Source: Anseranas semipalmata (lineage: Eukaryota; Chordata; Aves; Anseriformes; Anseranatidae). From it: a stretch of 64,000 nucleotides of DNA. Shown one piece after another: positions 1-14,700 of this stretch (its first letter is position 1; every line of letters begins with the position of its first letter). The position numbers and the translations under genes are program-made. The stretch is from the NCBI GenBank assembly GCA_013399115.1, contig VXAA01001421.1, positions 159,898 through 223,897 of the forward strand, in the 5' to 3' direction. A model generated the notes under the pieces. The model worked only from the letters and a program-made list of their open reading frames with translations. It did no database searches and was not told the origin of the DNA.

Positions 1-3000
1 CACGCCTGGAACAAAGAAGAAAAACCCAAACTGAATCAATGCCAAATAAATAGCTGGATTCAAAGTTTTGAGTTCTTTGGAGTAAATATTCTACAGCCTG
101 GAAAACATTCTGCAGATCTGCAGCAGCTTTTTGATCGATTTTTCCCAAACAGTGGTAAATCTGCTATAAAATACACAGTTATTCTCACAGAGGGTAACTC
201 AAGGGACTAAATGTTTTTAACTAGAATCATACACAAAACAAACAGCACAAACTCAAGTGCTTGGTTTTCTACTGTGAAGTTTTTGTTGGCTACAGAACAG
301 CAACTGGAAGAACAAGGGTTTTTGTCTCGTTTTTTAGTTGTGTATGGACAAGGTTAAGCTTCCCAGCGAAGCAGTAATAGCAGCTTTATTTTTTGCAAAG
401 TGCTAAAAAAGAGGAAAGTGAACAGGTATGTTTAAAATACCAAATGTCTTGCTAATAAAGATAGATGTTCTTGCTAATGCCTAGCATAAGTATCTCTTGT
501 ATCTCTTGCACGCAGCAAAAGGGGTTGAATGGTTCAATTAACTGTGAAAGAGGTTTATGTGAGGGGCGGGCGGGTATACACAATGTGTGCCCTCTGGGAA
601 CCTAAGAACTTCATAAAGATCAATCAAAACAACATATAATGAAAAGGATTTTGTAGTAATAGAAGAATTGCAATGATAAATCACATCGATGACTTCTGTA
701 ATCTATAATTAGCTCTTTGGGTTGGGGAAAAATACATCATACGAAGGTGCAACAATCACAGCGAAATAGAGAACCACCGTCCCATAGCGGAAGCTTCTCC
801 CAGTGGCCAAGCTATTCGGACCACATTTGTACTTTCAAAGGGGAGGATTCATCTCCTTGCTTCAATTTTAAAACAAATACAGCGCTACAGGTTCTCATTA
901 CCCACGCCTGTAAAAAACTCCAATGCTATTCTATGATTAGCCCGGTATAAAACACAAAATATTACATTTGTCATTTTGATTGACTATTCCTTTGTTCTTG
1001 TGTTATGATAAAGAATAAACCGGAACATCTGAATGATTCTTCCTGTTCAGTTCATTATGTCAAATATAACACCTTTGTTTATGGATCTTCTTCCCATACC
1101 TGGCAGTCCTGAACAGGCTTCCCACATGGCCACTGTCCATAAATCTATTCTCACTGCAGAGCTCTGAAGCCCTTCCACTTCTGTTGTATTTCAGAAATAG
1201 CATAATGAGATGATTCGCAATACTGCAGGTAGCTATAACACCAAAAATATGAAATTACTACTCCATACGTACTTATCCAATATAACTCGTGTGTGCATAA
1301 TGTTGGGGTTTTATTGCTGTTTTGATTTTAAACCAGGCAAACCAAAATGAAAACCAGGCGTTTCTGAGCTATTTTAACTCACCTAGACCCAAGCAATGAT
1401 ATTAATGCTTAATTTCAGTATTTCATCAGCCTCCTTGGTCCACAGTTATTCATCTGCTCCTTTACCACATGTGGTTAAACCCCTTTGGTTTTTCTCGTAT
1501 TTCTCTGACTCTGACTAGCCCTAAGGAATTTGTGCCTTCTGCAAATTATGTGGAGAGATAACTATGGCCTATAATTTAAAAAATATATATGCTATGAGTC
1601 AGTTAGCAAATCCAGCACCCAAGTAACTGATGGCTTAGGGCCCCAAACTAAATTCTGAGCAATCTCCAGTTAAACTAACAGCCGTTCAGTGACAACAGGC
1701 TCAGGTGCCATTTGCACGACTACAATTCCACCCTGACCCCTCTGCCTGCAAATTCATTTGGCTTCATATCACATTTGTGTTTTCCAGCAGTTATTCACCA
1801 GCCCAGAGTGTTTTTGGAAGTCCTGGCTAATTACCAGTTATTATTTTTGTCACTGGAGATGCATTCTGCATAATGATAGGTGAACCACAAATGTCTCCTT
1901 AGTTTGGTTTGGATAACACAGGAATTTGGATGCTTTTCTGTTAGTACTGCACAGGGAGCTGGGAGTAAGGGGCTCAGCTCCTCAGCCTGCCATTTCCCCA
2001 GGGAGGTAACCGGCAGATGAACCCTCACCCTGACATAACACACGTTTTTCTGCCCTAACAAAACCAGCTGTAATTCCATCAGAATGTTTTCCCTTGGTTC
2101 AATTCTTCCCATTCCCATGAAGGAGCCACTGTCTTTGCTCTATGAATGTTTCCCTACCTGCAGGCGATGGAATGAAGTTGACAGGTCTGAGGACCCACGG
2201 ACAATTTATGCAGAGAAGCAGGAGGACCCACGCTTCTTCCCTTAAAAGGGCTGTCTTGACCTCACCGTTCCCATCCTACTATCCCAATTCATCTCGACAA
2301 CTTTGGAAAGTGCAGGAATACATTCCAGAGAAGATTCCAGAAACCGAATGCACCGCTGTTGACTTTCTCTAGGCCACGGCTGGAAGCACAGACAAGAACA
2401 CCCTGCCTTGAAGTTGCTGCACACTGCCGAGTGGCGGACCCGGCCTCACCCCGTACCCCGTGACAGCAGAAGCCGGTGGGTGCCGATGGCACGCCCGCAG
2501 GTCAGGCCCGCAAGCCTCCTATCCAGCTACAAACGGCCAGACCAGCAACTAGTAAAGAAACTGGGTAACCTCAGAGGACTAACTTGAACCAGTTTACACG
2601 TGTGCTGTCTGAAATTGGGTAGTAGGATCGATCCAGGGCGTTCTCCAGCACCGCCGGCACCTTGCAGCGCTGTTGGCTTCGGCTGGGTGAAGCACGAGCA
2701 ACCGCTTAGCAGTGCCCGCTGCGCTGCAAGGGGAGCTGCGGAAAGGCTTCGGGCCTCTCCTTTGTCCTGCTTGTCAGACAGACAACGGAAGTTGAGGACA
2801 CATGCTGTGAGGAAAAGGAGAGCAGGGGAGAGGAAGTGAAAAGTTAAAGGAGAAACAGCACAGGAGGGTATTTCCAGCCTGAAACAAGGAACGCTAAGGT
2901 GATGGGACGTGAAGAACAGAGCTGGGAAGGACAGGGACGGGGATTCTGCACGGAATCTGAAACTGGGCACAAAAAACGAAGACCAACATGTCAATTGAAC

Positions 3001-6000
3001 CAGGGCTTCATTTCCCACCCAGGGAAGATGCCATGGCACCAGCCCATCCAGCCGACCCATGCTGGGCCCCCATCCCAGCTGAGCACTTCCCCCGGAGCCC
3101 ACACTTGGAGGCAAGAGCCCTTCCCAGCAGCAAGTCCACATCACTGATGGGAGCCAAGAGCAGGCAAAAGAGACCCGAGAGCCAGGCCTGCCGGAAGACA
3201 GATGTGCCTTGCAGGGGCAGTTCCTTGCTTACTGGACTTCTGCCACAACAAGAGGAGATCTGAGCCCTCGTTTGTGGCACTGGCGATCGTTCTTCAGGGT
3301 CTTGAAGCAGTTCCGAGGCATAAAGCTAAAAGCCTCTGGCTGCAGTGATTTTCTCATCACAGGTGGACCTTCCCCCATGTTATCTATTTCCCAGGGGTTG
3401 TCACAGCTTCCATCTCAGTTTTATTAAAAGTGATGATTAACAATACAGAACCTTTGCTCTCAGACTTTTTTCTAATGGGCTGTGTTTCTCCAGATCCATA
3501 TTGAAGTAAATGCATGAGAATAACAAAGAACAGGTAGTCTTTTCTTCCCCCCAAAGGCTCAGAAGATCAGGAGTTTGTACCACAAGAAAACTGATGCAGG
3601 ATGAATCACACAAAATAAAGCTTCCTTAGTACCAATTATACCCAGTTATTTGATATAACCGTATCTATTATTTACAGTTTCTGCAATGACAATTATCTTA
3701 CCTTCGCAATGCATGCCAGCTTGCTGATAACTGCTAAGATGCTCCTTCTGACCAGGTCTTCTGCTTATTACAATCTTAATGGAAGAGGAAAAATCCCTGA
3801 GGGACAAAACCAGTGAAAGGATCCAGCACTTACATATGCTTTACACTCTCACTCATCTCCTTTGTGGATCTTCTCTCGACATCAGTCACATGAAGAAAAG
3901 AGGGCGCTGGGTATTGGGGTTTCCACCAAAATGCTGTTAATCTATGATGTGCCTGGAGACGCCAGTGATTGCAGAGGGGTTTCGCTGGAAGGAACGCCAG
4001 GTACCATCTGGTCCCACCACTGCCTGGAGCAAGAGCTGCCTCGCAGCCAGCACAGCGCTCGCCAGGCGAGGCAAGGCCTGAAGCTCCCCGAGGACAGATC
4101 CCAGCACCGCTCCCCTGGGGCAGCTGCTCCAGGGCCACGTTGCTCTCCTAAGGAGGAGGTTTCGCCTGACAGTCAGTGCAAACCTCTAAAGCTGCCATGT
4201 GTGGCTGCTGTCTCTTCTGCTACAAAAATACATCTTTCAGCAGTGCGTGCATATGGTCACCTGCAAGCCGCAGGCCTCCCTCCAAGCTGTCCAACTTCTG
4301 CCCATGGGAAAGAATATACAGGCTGCTCTTTGCCAGGCAGCATTTAAAGCAGATGCGTTTGAGGGTGCTCTTTAGAGAAAGCCCCTGAGCACGGGCCAAG
4401 TCATTTTGCTGCAGACTGTTCCGGTCCGTTGCTGCCAGCCAAAATCTTTTCATTACCCTGAGAAGGACCAGACTACCAGCCAGCAGCACTGGCTTGTCTT
4501 CCCTACCTCACCAAACCATTTTCAACTAAGATGCAGAGAGTTTAGTTTCCTGGTGCACCAATCCCCCCCGGCCCCCTCCAAAGGTCAGACCGTAAGACAT
4601 GCAGCAGTGAGCACTTCCAGAGGGGAAAACGTCGAGGCTATCTTCCAACGTGGTCTGATCAGCAAGCAAGGAAGGTTCTGGTTTGGATTGTAGCTCTGAA
4701 GGCTGCATGTCTGACTGCAGAATAGGATTAGAAATATCAGGAGCTGGGAAAATACACTTTGGGAACGCTTCACACATTGTCTAGCTGCTCAGACTTCAGG
4801 TGCGATTCATCCCACAAGGGCACACAGTGACAGCAGGGGTGGACTCCGCACCGGTAAGATCAGCAGCATTTTGCACTAGTCCTGAGGGAAACAGAATCCA
4901 AGTGATCATGAAAGGACAGCAAAGAAACTTAGGTTGGGAATTCTGAGAGGTTTGTCGGAGCAGTTGCAAACCTGGAGAATGAAGAAGAAAGCCGGGAAGC
5001 CTGGCTGTCACAAGCTGTTTGCATCCCTCTGAAAAGCCACCGAACTATGCCGAGTGCCACAAGACACAGCTCTCCTGGTGACACGGTGCCAAGCCAGCAC
5101 TGACTAGCCACTCACTTCTTGGTGTCAGTCACAGTGCATACTGCAGCTGCTTCAGGAGCACACTAAGGAGGGTGATCCCGCTCCTCAACATCCCCCTGCA
5201 GTAACACACCTCATTTACTCAGACATACTGTCATCACATCTTCAGTGATCGCCAGCCAAGGCATCTGCTTCTTACCCCCTTATTTACCCATTTCCCCTTA
5301 TTTTTAAGTAGTGAACTGAACAATCAGTCTGGTGCATTTTTCCACTGATGCTGTAGTGGAATATTAAACTATCTTCCTATTTGCACATGAGAATTAGGTG
5401 AAGTATTGCCCAGAAAAGACCATGTCATAGATTCTGCTTAGTTACAACATACTTATTACAAGCTTAAGCACTGAACAACACTTTCCACTTGTAGAAGGCT
5501 GCTCCTTTGTTATATTAAACCATGTTTTTCTCATCACTTTTCACAATGTTCTGCACTTCTGATTTTTAAATAGCCTCAAGCAATGAACACTTGCACGTGG
5601 CTTTCTAAATAATCCTGTATTTTTCACTTAGTGATCTGTTGCAAGAGAAAGTACCTTTAAACACTCATTGACTCTTCACTGGGATCTCATCTTCATTGCA
5701 TCATCTACACATTACTTGCATTTAAGCTTTAATTTTTTTATCATCTGCAATTTGTATTTCTATTTCCCCCCCAGCTAGAAAGAAGGCTCCATTTAATTGG
5801 TTATTTGCATAATTATTCTGAAAAAGAAAGCACCACAAAAAATCACTAATAGGAGATCAGAGTAATATATTCATGAAGGAATTACAAAACCGTACAAAAC
5901 TATCTATATTTTAGATACAGCATCATTTCGAAGGACATCATCCCTGAAGTGTTTAGAAACCCAGGCGATGTAGCAAAATTCTCAGCATTAATGGTTTGCA

Positions 6001-7224
6001 ATGAAACAGAAACCAAGAACAAAACAGGCAATTTATAAAGCCAATGTCTCTCTGAAGTTAAGTTTTGTAAAAAAATAATATCAAGTTTGTAAAGTACAAC
6101 AGACAACAAAAACTAAACCCGTGGTTTATGCTGTTCCTCTAAACACATGGAAACTAGGAGAACTTTTGGAGGACTCTGAAAAGGGGAATGGCTTCGCTTC
6201 TGTGAGCACGGCCCCAGCTATCATGTCACTCTCAGCATCGCGGTCAGCCTGAGTTTACCAGCCTGCCTCTAATTTACGGCTGTGGCCTAACTGCTCCTCC
6301 AGTGGTACCACAAGTTAAGTTCTGCTGCTGGGCACAGCACAGGTGGGCTGGCGTTCCTGGAAAGGAAGGTCTGACCAACAAAGACCTTGAAGAAACAGCA
6401 GTAACACAAGTGCACGTGACAGAAACTACAGAAACGAAGCTGATGCTAAGCAGTAGCCTGGGATAAACGACCTCCTTCCAGCCTCTGCCCTTCCGTGTAT
6501 TTAAAATACTCAGTGACCAAGCAGGCCGGGCGCCAGCTCCCTACTCTCTCCCACACTGCTGCCACCAGTCGCACAGCAGCAGAGAAAAGGAAAGCAGCAT
6601 GCCACCAGCAAATACTTGTCTGCACTGGGGCATTGCAAAGAATATGAGGGGGGAAAAAAAACAAACACACAGTAAACCCCACAGACTACCCCTCAAGAAA
6701 ATAAGGAGATCAGGAAGAAGCGTGAGATGCTGAAAGTACAGCAGAAGATAATGAGATGCATGGAAAACAGCAGTAAGGAAAGGTGCCGAGGGTTTTCGGC
6801 GAGCAAATTTAAACTCAGAAATTAAGCTGAAATTCAACGGCAAAAGCAAGCTGAAGGAGATTTATGACTATAACGCCACATCTGGGAAAGGGCAGCACAG
6901 GTGGAAGAATGATTTGTACACAGCTCATCCCAGGCCTGTAAATATTCATACCTGGAGGTACATTATGGATCACACACGCTCCAGCAGTTAGAGTACTGCT
7001 CCAGGAGCCCACGTTCCCCCCGAGTGGCTGCCTGCATTACAGCCGCATTTCCACAGACACGATTACATCAGAAGCACGGCTGGGGGCGGATTCGTTTCTT
7101 CAAAGCCCTCCACACACACACCACTCAGGCACTAGCGTTTTTCCCAAGAAAGCGTAAGACACTCGAGAGCTACCTCTTACTCGAAGAAACGTCCATCGGC
7201 ACGGGGAAGGGCTCATGGCAGAGG

Positions 7225-7445
7225 CACCGACCCTCTGAAGCAGCAGAGCCGCCCGTCCCTCGGGTTAATGCCAGCATCAAACAGGCCTGGATCCGGCCCC
7301 AGCCCATGGGCTCAGCACCATTCGGGAGCGCTGCACCTCGGGCCAGAGGGTCTCTCCCAGCACCTGCAGCGGGGCGGCAACTGCACAGACCCTGCCACGG
7401 AGCTCTGCAGCGACGGCCCCGGCACCGGTGCTGCGAGTCAGGCGG
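7225..7445. promoter_or_regulatory. GC-rich block with moderate CpG
   Basis: A GC-rich stretch with CpG at moderate density (GCAGCGGGGCGG, GCAGCGACGGCCCCGGCACCGG). Weaker than the blocks at the right end. Confidence 0.3.
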
Positions 7446-7452
7446 CTTACGT

Positions 7453-7466
7453 GTCTGTCTGTCTGT
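7453..7466. repeat. Short (GTCT)n microsatellite
   Basis: GTCTGTCTGTCTGT followed by an imperfect ATACGTACATAC run. It lies just after a CpG-rich patch. Confidence 0.9.
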
Positions 7467-8774
7467 ATACGTACATACAAAAAGCTAGTGCATGGTGACT
7501 TGCATGCATCATCTGTACTACGCCATTTCTTCATGAAAAAACAAAAAATTAAATTCACAGCATTCAGGGTACTAAGATGAAAGACCCAAGTCCATTCAGA
7601 ATTGTGCTGGTCCAATTCCAGCATCAGCCTAAATTTCCTTCACTTCTAGCACAGGAAGATTGCATTTTGGAACATTATTGCTGAGTATCCAAAGAGCTTT
7701 TAAAGGAAAAGTTTGAAAGATGCCCATATAAATTCACCACTTCTTTTCATGGTGGTCCCTAGTATTCAGCAGAGATTTTACTAAGCCTCTGCCTCTACTT
7801 AAATACTCCTGTCAGGTTGCTGATTGGAATATACTCTACTTAGAGGAAAGGTGGATCATAGAGGACGCTACTTTCCCCCCTCTCTCTCCCCCCATTTAAA
7901 CCACAGCTTATTAATTGTAAGGTACATTCGTGGGGGAAAAAGAAAATTACAATGTTTAATTACTATTATTAAATTAAGTATCAGTTTGGATAAATCAGGG
8001 GATGTTTCACTGAGGCTCAATGTATCAGAGCTCAGTCCTGGAGAGTAATACATCCAGAGGAAACCCAAGGGTGCTTCAGCGGGCAGCACCTACTCTGGTC
8101 AGAACTCTTTCAGGAAAAGAACAAGCCCCAGATGTAGCAATGCCGCCAAACTCCCTCTGGAGGTATTGGAGATGATCGTTTAGTTAATCTAAAATGCAAA
8201 ACACCCTTCAGCACGTTGGAAACTCCTTGGCTAGAGCTTTCTCTCTCCTTCAAGCATTTTACTTTCACAGTGAGTAGCTATTTATAATTAATTCATTTGT
8301 TAATCATTGTCAAACCATGTACTACAATAAGTGTTTGATATCAGATCTAACCTGCAGTTACAGCTTACACAAACGTGAAGTATCGATATGAATGCTGGAG
8401 ATACAATCACACATTTCTGCCATTTCCAGAGAGGACAAAAAGATGGCAAACCACCAAAGCCATAAACTGTTTCCTCGGCAAGGAAGCCTGGGCAGGGGCC
8501 CTCTTCCAGCTGGCTTTGAAAACTGAGGGACTCTTCTTGGTTTGCAAGAGACACAAGCATGCAGGAAAAACATTTGGGAAACAAAGCAAGGCAGAAGTTC
8601 TTCAGCTTCTGGCATGTCACGAAGTCATTCTGGCTGCTTAAGCTTAGGGGAGGTCTAGAGCAATGCGGTGATGGGAATTTAACCATTTAAACAACTGTGA
8701 AGCTTCGGTTTGCTTGAGGGAGCTGGGTTAATCTATGCTGAGAACATATCCTTTTTTCTACCCTCCATTCCCAC

Positions 8775-8787
8775 TTTTTTTTTTTTT
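8775..8787. repeat. Poly-T run (13)
   Basis: Thirteen T followed by GGTTGTTTT. No associated element recognised. Confidence 0.95.
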
Positions 8788-11700
8788 GGTTGTTTTAAAT
8801 CTATTCGGTTATGAGAAAGGTAGGCCTCAGACTGGGCACAGCCTACACCCAAACTGGAACAGAGGCTCAGCTCACACAATCACCGTCTTTCTGCATCGTT
8901 TTGCCACTTTAGCTGCATGGCCTTCTTACAAGAAGGATTGTTTTTACATTAAAACAAACACGTGCATTTGTATCTTAAGGCATTCATCATGGAGAAACCC
9001 ATACATCATGACTACTTTTTTGGGTGGGAAAAAAGAATATATATGTGAATATATGAAGCTCTGTGAGCCTGAGAACAGTTTGCAAGACTTGCAAATCATC
9101 CAGTTCCACAAAGCGCACTAATCCCAATTCAGTTGCTAGTACCAGTACTAGCGAAACAGAAAAGTGGAAAAACACTTGATTGCACATATGCACACAGGAA
9201 AATTGTCATGGATGCTGCTAAATAATTGTTATGAACAGGAAGGAATTTTCTAGTGTCTAGTTTGCTGCACAGATTGCAAAGCTACAATCTTTTGTGCTAA
9301 CATGCACAGAAATACGGCTCCCTGTGTATTTCCCCCGAGTACCAAGCAGGGAGTCTGTAGCTGTTCAGAGAGAAGCTCACGCACATCCAAGCACTAGCGA
9401 GCATTAATATTTAGGCTTATTCAGACCTGGGCATAAACCACGTTCCAGTGGGAAACATATACATCTTCCTGAACAACAGAGCAGGGCCTGGAGAGTCCGT
9501 TAGGAGACAAAGCACATCTTCTCAGCACGCAGTCTCAAACCTACTACAAATTTCACTGTTATAACTCTAGAAAGAGAAGGTGAAGTTAGTGTGTTTATTC
9601 AATACATTCAGCTCAGTTTATGCAGTAATTGTGCTCGGAGGGGGCATCAGACAGCGCAGACTTGGAAATGCCATACAACAGCCTTAAACTAAGTGTCAGC
9701 CGAGGATTCTGATTATCACTTGTTTATGGGAGTGGTAACTGCACAGACACTCGGTTGACTTTAATTGCACAACATCATTTTAGGCTTCGCTTTTGGTCTC
9801 TTTGCTACAACTCCAAAGCACAGAGACAGTGGAATTAAGCGTGCCACGAAAATGAACCGAAACCTTAAACAAGAGCTTTACTTGAAAGGAAAGCCACGCC
9901 ATACACAGGCGAAGGATTGCAACTTGCATTGCAATGAATTGTCAAAGCTGGGTTTGAGCCTTCACAGGAGCACTCTCTCTAATACCTGCCCCTCGGTGGG
10001 GAGGAAGGGAAGGATGCAGAGTCCCACACACAGCAGAGGAGCCAGCTAACCCTTTATCAAAGCAATTCAGGCATCAGGGCATCGGAGTCCCCACTGCCAT
10101 TGGTGGGGGCTGACCACAGGTACACCAGAAGCAGCAGTATGACCCGGATGGGAGGTACCCGCGTCCTCTTCTGCATGCCCATATTCTGCCCGAGTGGCCT
10201 CACAACACCCGCACTAATAGGGTGCTTTGAGGATAGCACTGTATGTCTGCCTCCTTTATTTTTCTCTTGGGTACATCTGTGTCAGCACCATTTTGATGCT
10301 GGAATGGATATTTTGTCCTTGATGTTCAAAGCTTGTGTGTCTGAAATGCTGTCACTGCCCTTCTGGTACTCTTTGGTGATGCTGGGCTGTCACACCTACT
10401 GCTCCATCCCACTAACCACTGATAGACGGTCAGTGGCTGCTCTCACTTGCTCCTAAGAGCCACCAGTGAGTCACAAAGACAGAAATGAGGGATATTAGCC
10501 TGGGACTTTGGAAATCCCAGAGGAGCAGCAAAACCACGTCCGGGTGGCAGAGACCAAGTGGCCCCAGCGTGTTTAAGGGCGCAGAGAGGAGGTGCGCGTC
10601 CACCCTGAGCTCCGGCTCCGCTTCCCCTTCTGCAAGGGGCAGCCTGGAAGGGCTCTTACAGCATACGCGTGCCAAATGCTGTGAAGCACTGGGAAGTAAC
10701 AACGCGGGGCATTTGGAGAGTCTTGGAGCAGGACTAGTAAGGTAGTACCTGGGCAGACGAAATGTTGATGCGAAATGCACGATAAAGCAAATTGAAACCA
10801 TTAAACAACCATTGTTATCAACCTGGCCTTAGTTCAAGAAAATAACTGTGTCACAAAAACTTAATAACCCCTTTACATGAATTTCAGCATCTCAGAGCTT
10901 GGCACATCACTGCTGCCTTCCTCACAAGCAGCCAAGGGCACTTGTCTTTCAGGAAGTCATTTGGGATAAGATGAGCTTCCTTACCCAGTTCTCCTTGGCA
11001 TAATTTTGAAGGTTTCTTGAAAAATAGTTTTGCCCATGTACACCCACGCATCCCATTGTTTTGCCAGCAGGCTGGAAATATATTTTCAGTTCAACACACT
11101 TCAGAGGCTGCCCACACCAGAGCCCCCTTTATGCAATGGTGCTCAATAAGACACCAGCTACTGAGCATGTTGTGATACGGGTTTGCTGTGACTTTAGGGG
11201 AGGCATAGACCATTTTAATAAAGAAATCAGTTATAAAGGATGCCACTGAGGGAAGGTACTTACAGTAATGGGGAATTAACAAGTCCCTGTAATTAGCCAA
11301 TTAATTATCTTGAATCTAATTCACTAAGAAGTTGCATGTCCTCATTTCATTCATTTCTCCTCCCACCCTCTGCTTCCCAGCTAATTCTGATGGCAGAAAA
11401 GGTAGGAAAGGTGAGACCTGGCAGGAGACACGGAGCCTGGCAGCCACAGTCTCCAGGTGCGCTCCGAAGCTGACCCGCACCACAGCCACCCTGCCCCACG
11501 GAAAGCTGGAGGAGCGCAGCAGTGGGCAGGCTTGCCCAGAGCCCGCTGCCATCTCACAAAACATGGAGCAGTTAGCAGCCTGAACACGGTACTGAACTAG
11601 CCACAAACTGGCCCAGATCAAGGCAACACCTGGCGGCACACTCTTCTGCACAGGGAAACCCGCTTGGGTGTCAAGGCATCCAGGATGCAATATCTAGAGG

Positions 11701-14700
11701 TGTCTTAGAAAGTTTCTCCAGGACCCTGCTCTGCCAACCCCACATACGTTCAATACATACCAAAACTCAACAAAGAGAAAGGGACAAGTACTGGAAGCCA
11801 CAGGACACACACCTTTCTGTCTGGGTATTGTCAGATCCACGCTCAAATACTAGAGCCTGAGGTTGTCAAAGAGAGCCAGGAGAGCAGCAATTCAGCTCTG
11901 CCTGAACATCACTGATGGGGAGAATTCGCTTTTACAGCAAATGCTTTCCTGGGTGATCACTCAAGCTCTCTGCCTCCTTTCTTTCTTTAAAGAAAAAGAA
12001 AAATACAAAATGCTTGTTCCAGTTTCATTTCTGCTTATAAATCAAGCCACAAAGTCTGTCTTAGCCTCTGTTAACGAGGAAAGCATTCACTGGCTGTACT
12101 CTGAACGGGCACTTCAATTTGGTATTCTTTTAGGATTATTTCATGAGAAGCAAATTGACACAAAGGACCCCATTTCCCAGCTATAATTAAATGGAAATAA
12201 ATTCCGAGAACCTCCCCTCCACAGTAAGCCTGTGGATATTTTTTCCACTTACAGCTGAAATGGTTTGTAGATGATGATGCTTAAATGGGCTTTAAATATA
12301 CAGTGCATAAAAATTTAGCAAATGGCTAAGACATGAGCGAGTGTCTGCGTGACCCATGAAACACACTAATAGGGGCAACAGAAAAAAGTGGGCAAACGCC
12401 TTAGGTAGAAATTCAGCTTATGTAAATGCCAACCAGGAGATAATTGCCACTGCTATTATAGAGCTTTCGGCCATAGTTTTGGAATATTTTAAAGAAAATC
12501 CTAATAGGGAAACTGAGAGCTAGGAAGAGAACTTTGCCTAGAGCCCCGAGGGGAAGCCAGGAGCAGAGGTCAGGATCGCCGAGTGCTGAAGCACCTTAGT
12601 CTGGAACACTGCCTTCTTCCCGCTGCCTCACCTCAACCCCATAACCAAAATCCTTCAGGCTCAGGTTTACACATGACCCTGCCTTCATTTTGTTCACTCT
12701 GAACTGTAACTCTGCTTAGAACGACTTGTTCACTAAAGTCTACTCTTCTTTTGTTCCTTAAGCTGTTCGAAACCACCAATTTGAAAACTTCACTATTCCT
12801 TGGCTGCCAGTGAACTCTTATCCTCCGGAAAGCTTCAAAACAGAAGAGAGAAGAATATGCAGGGTTGGGGTGAGACTAAAGACAGAAGAAAGTAGTGAAA
12901 TCTGAATAATAAATCAAGGCTGAAAAGCAGATAAGCATCAGGAAAAAAAAAAAGCCAGTTTACCCATGCCATATGTACCAAACTTGCGTCGATTATTCTT
13001 CTAACCCTAAATAGAGACGCCTGCCTTTGTTAGGAGAAATGTGTCAATTTACTGAACCAACCTTAAAAAAAAGTGCATTTCAAAGTCAGATGAAGAAAAG
13101 TTAAAAATAAGGAGATCACCTACCACAGCCTCAATAAGCAGCTTCAAAGAACAGGAGAGATGCAAAGCATTTATCTACATCCAAATCACTCTGGAGGTGG
13201 AAGCACAACCTAACGTCAGGTACTGCTGGTTTAAATCTGCAGTTGCACAACAAGAGCAATTGTTACCTCTGGGCTTGTTACTGGGGACAGACAAACACAA
13301 ACAGAGGTCAGCACCTGGCTCTCCCACCAGGATCTCATTTCAAGGAGTAACTTTGCAATCCCATTGAAAATTCCATTGAATGAAGACTGCAGTTGCTCAA
13401 AACTCCTGAGCAAGACAGAAAGGCCAGAGCTCACTAAAGCTTACAGGGCATTTCTTGAGGTCCTTTGCTTTTCCTCAGTTACCGACAAAGTCATTCTGAC
13501 TTTAGGGAGAAAAAAACCAAGGCAATTATGGGGAAAAACAAAAACCCACAGAACCACTAAGGCTGGAGGCTGCTTAAAGGGGAATAAATGCTAAAGGAGA
13601 AAGTAGGATTATACTTTTATCTCACAGCTGGGTGGTTTGTTTGTTGAGCTAATGCAAAACTCACAAATCCTTCCCTGAACAATAAAAGGGTTTAACTTCA
13701 TTGGGAAGCTACTTGTTTCAGTGAAATAGAGAGAATTTGCAAATTCTATTTTCTCTTCAGAAGACTCTTTTGGAGCAAATTCTGGTATAATACAGGAAGG
13801 CACATGATAAGTGGATTAGCAATAACGATTCCTTCAGCTCTGAGGACAAACTTGTGCCAAGAACTGTACCAATACATCTCCCAGAGCACAGAGAGCAAGC
13901 TCACCTCGTTTTAGAGGATGACTGAGACAACAGTCACTTCAGCAGAATAAAGGGGTGGTCTTAAAATACAACCTTTTGTACAAACTCTACTGGATATGTC
14001 TGCATTGGTTGCTTTCTTCCCTTCCCTTGGAAGCAGTAGCAAGAGCAGTCGGGGTGAGGCCAGCGGGCAGCCAGCAATAACCGCGCAGGGCGGGAAGCAC
14101 GCTGAGACAGCACAAGGTGCATGCACGAGCGCAGGCTGAGGGAGATTTCCCATTTCCAACATCCTGGGCCAGTTCTCTAACCATTAAGTTAGTGTTTAAG
14201 AGAGCTGTCATCCTTTGTGTGAGGTGAACCAGACCAGTCCTGCCTGTGGGGTTTAAGAGAACGGATTTGAGTTGGAGGAAACTTGGAAAAGTGAAAATGA
14301 TGTGGTTAGGCACATCAACAAGGTTTCTGTTCTTTGTTTTTTACTAAATGACAGCATTAGAGAGGGAGAGAACGCACACATCAGGAGGCACTTAAATTTA
14401 CTTACAGAGATAATCCAACTGCAAGTTCTCAGCAACGTTCCAACAGTGCATAAAAACCAGCCACGTGTTTATAGCGCTGCAGACTCCTGGCTGCCAAGCT
14501 CCCAGTCCGCGTTGGATGGGATAGCTGTTTCTGCTCTGGCACCGACTGCATCCATCCAATGCAGAAGCTCAGCATCGCGTTCAGAACAGAGTAAGCTGCC
14601 GTCGGGACAGAAGAACAGAACTCTTGTGCTGTCATTCCCAAACCTACATGTATTTTGGGGTACCCCCAGTAAAGAAGTACATTTAAACAGATGAGGTTAT

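Noticed and set aside
920..945. ATTCTATGATT, like the terminal repeat of avian CR1
   Set aside because: Single occurrence with no CR1 3' body before it.
2527..3144. 205-codon open frame on the minus strand
   Set aside because: Overlapped by open frames on both strands in a GC-rich patch. No recognisable domain and no splice or promoter context.
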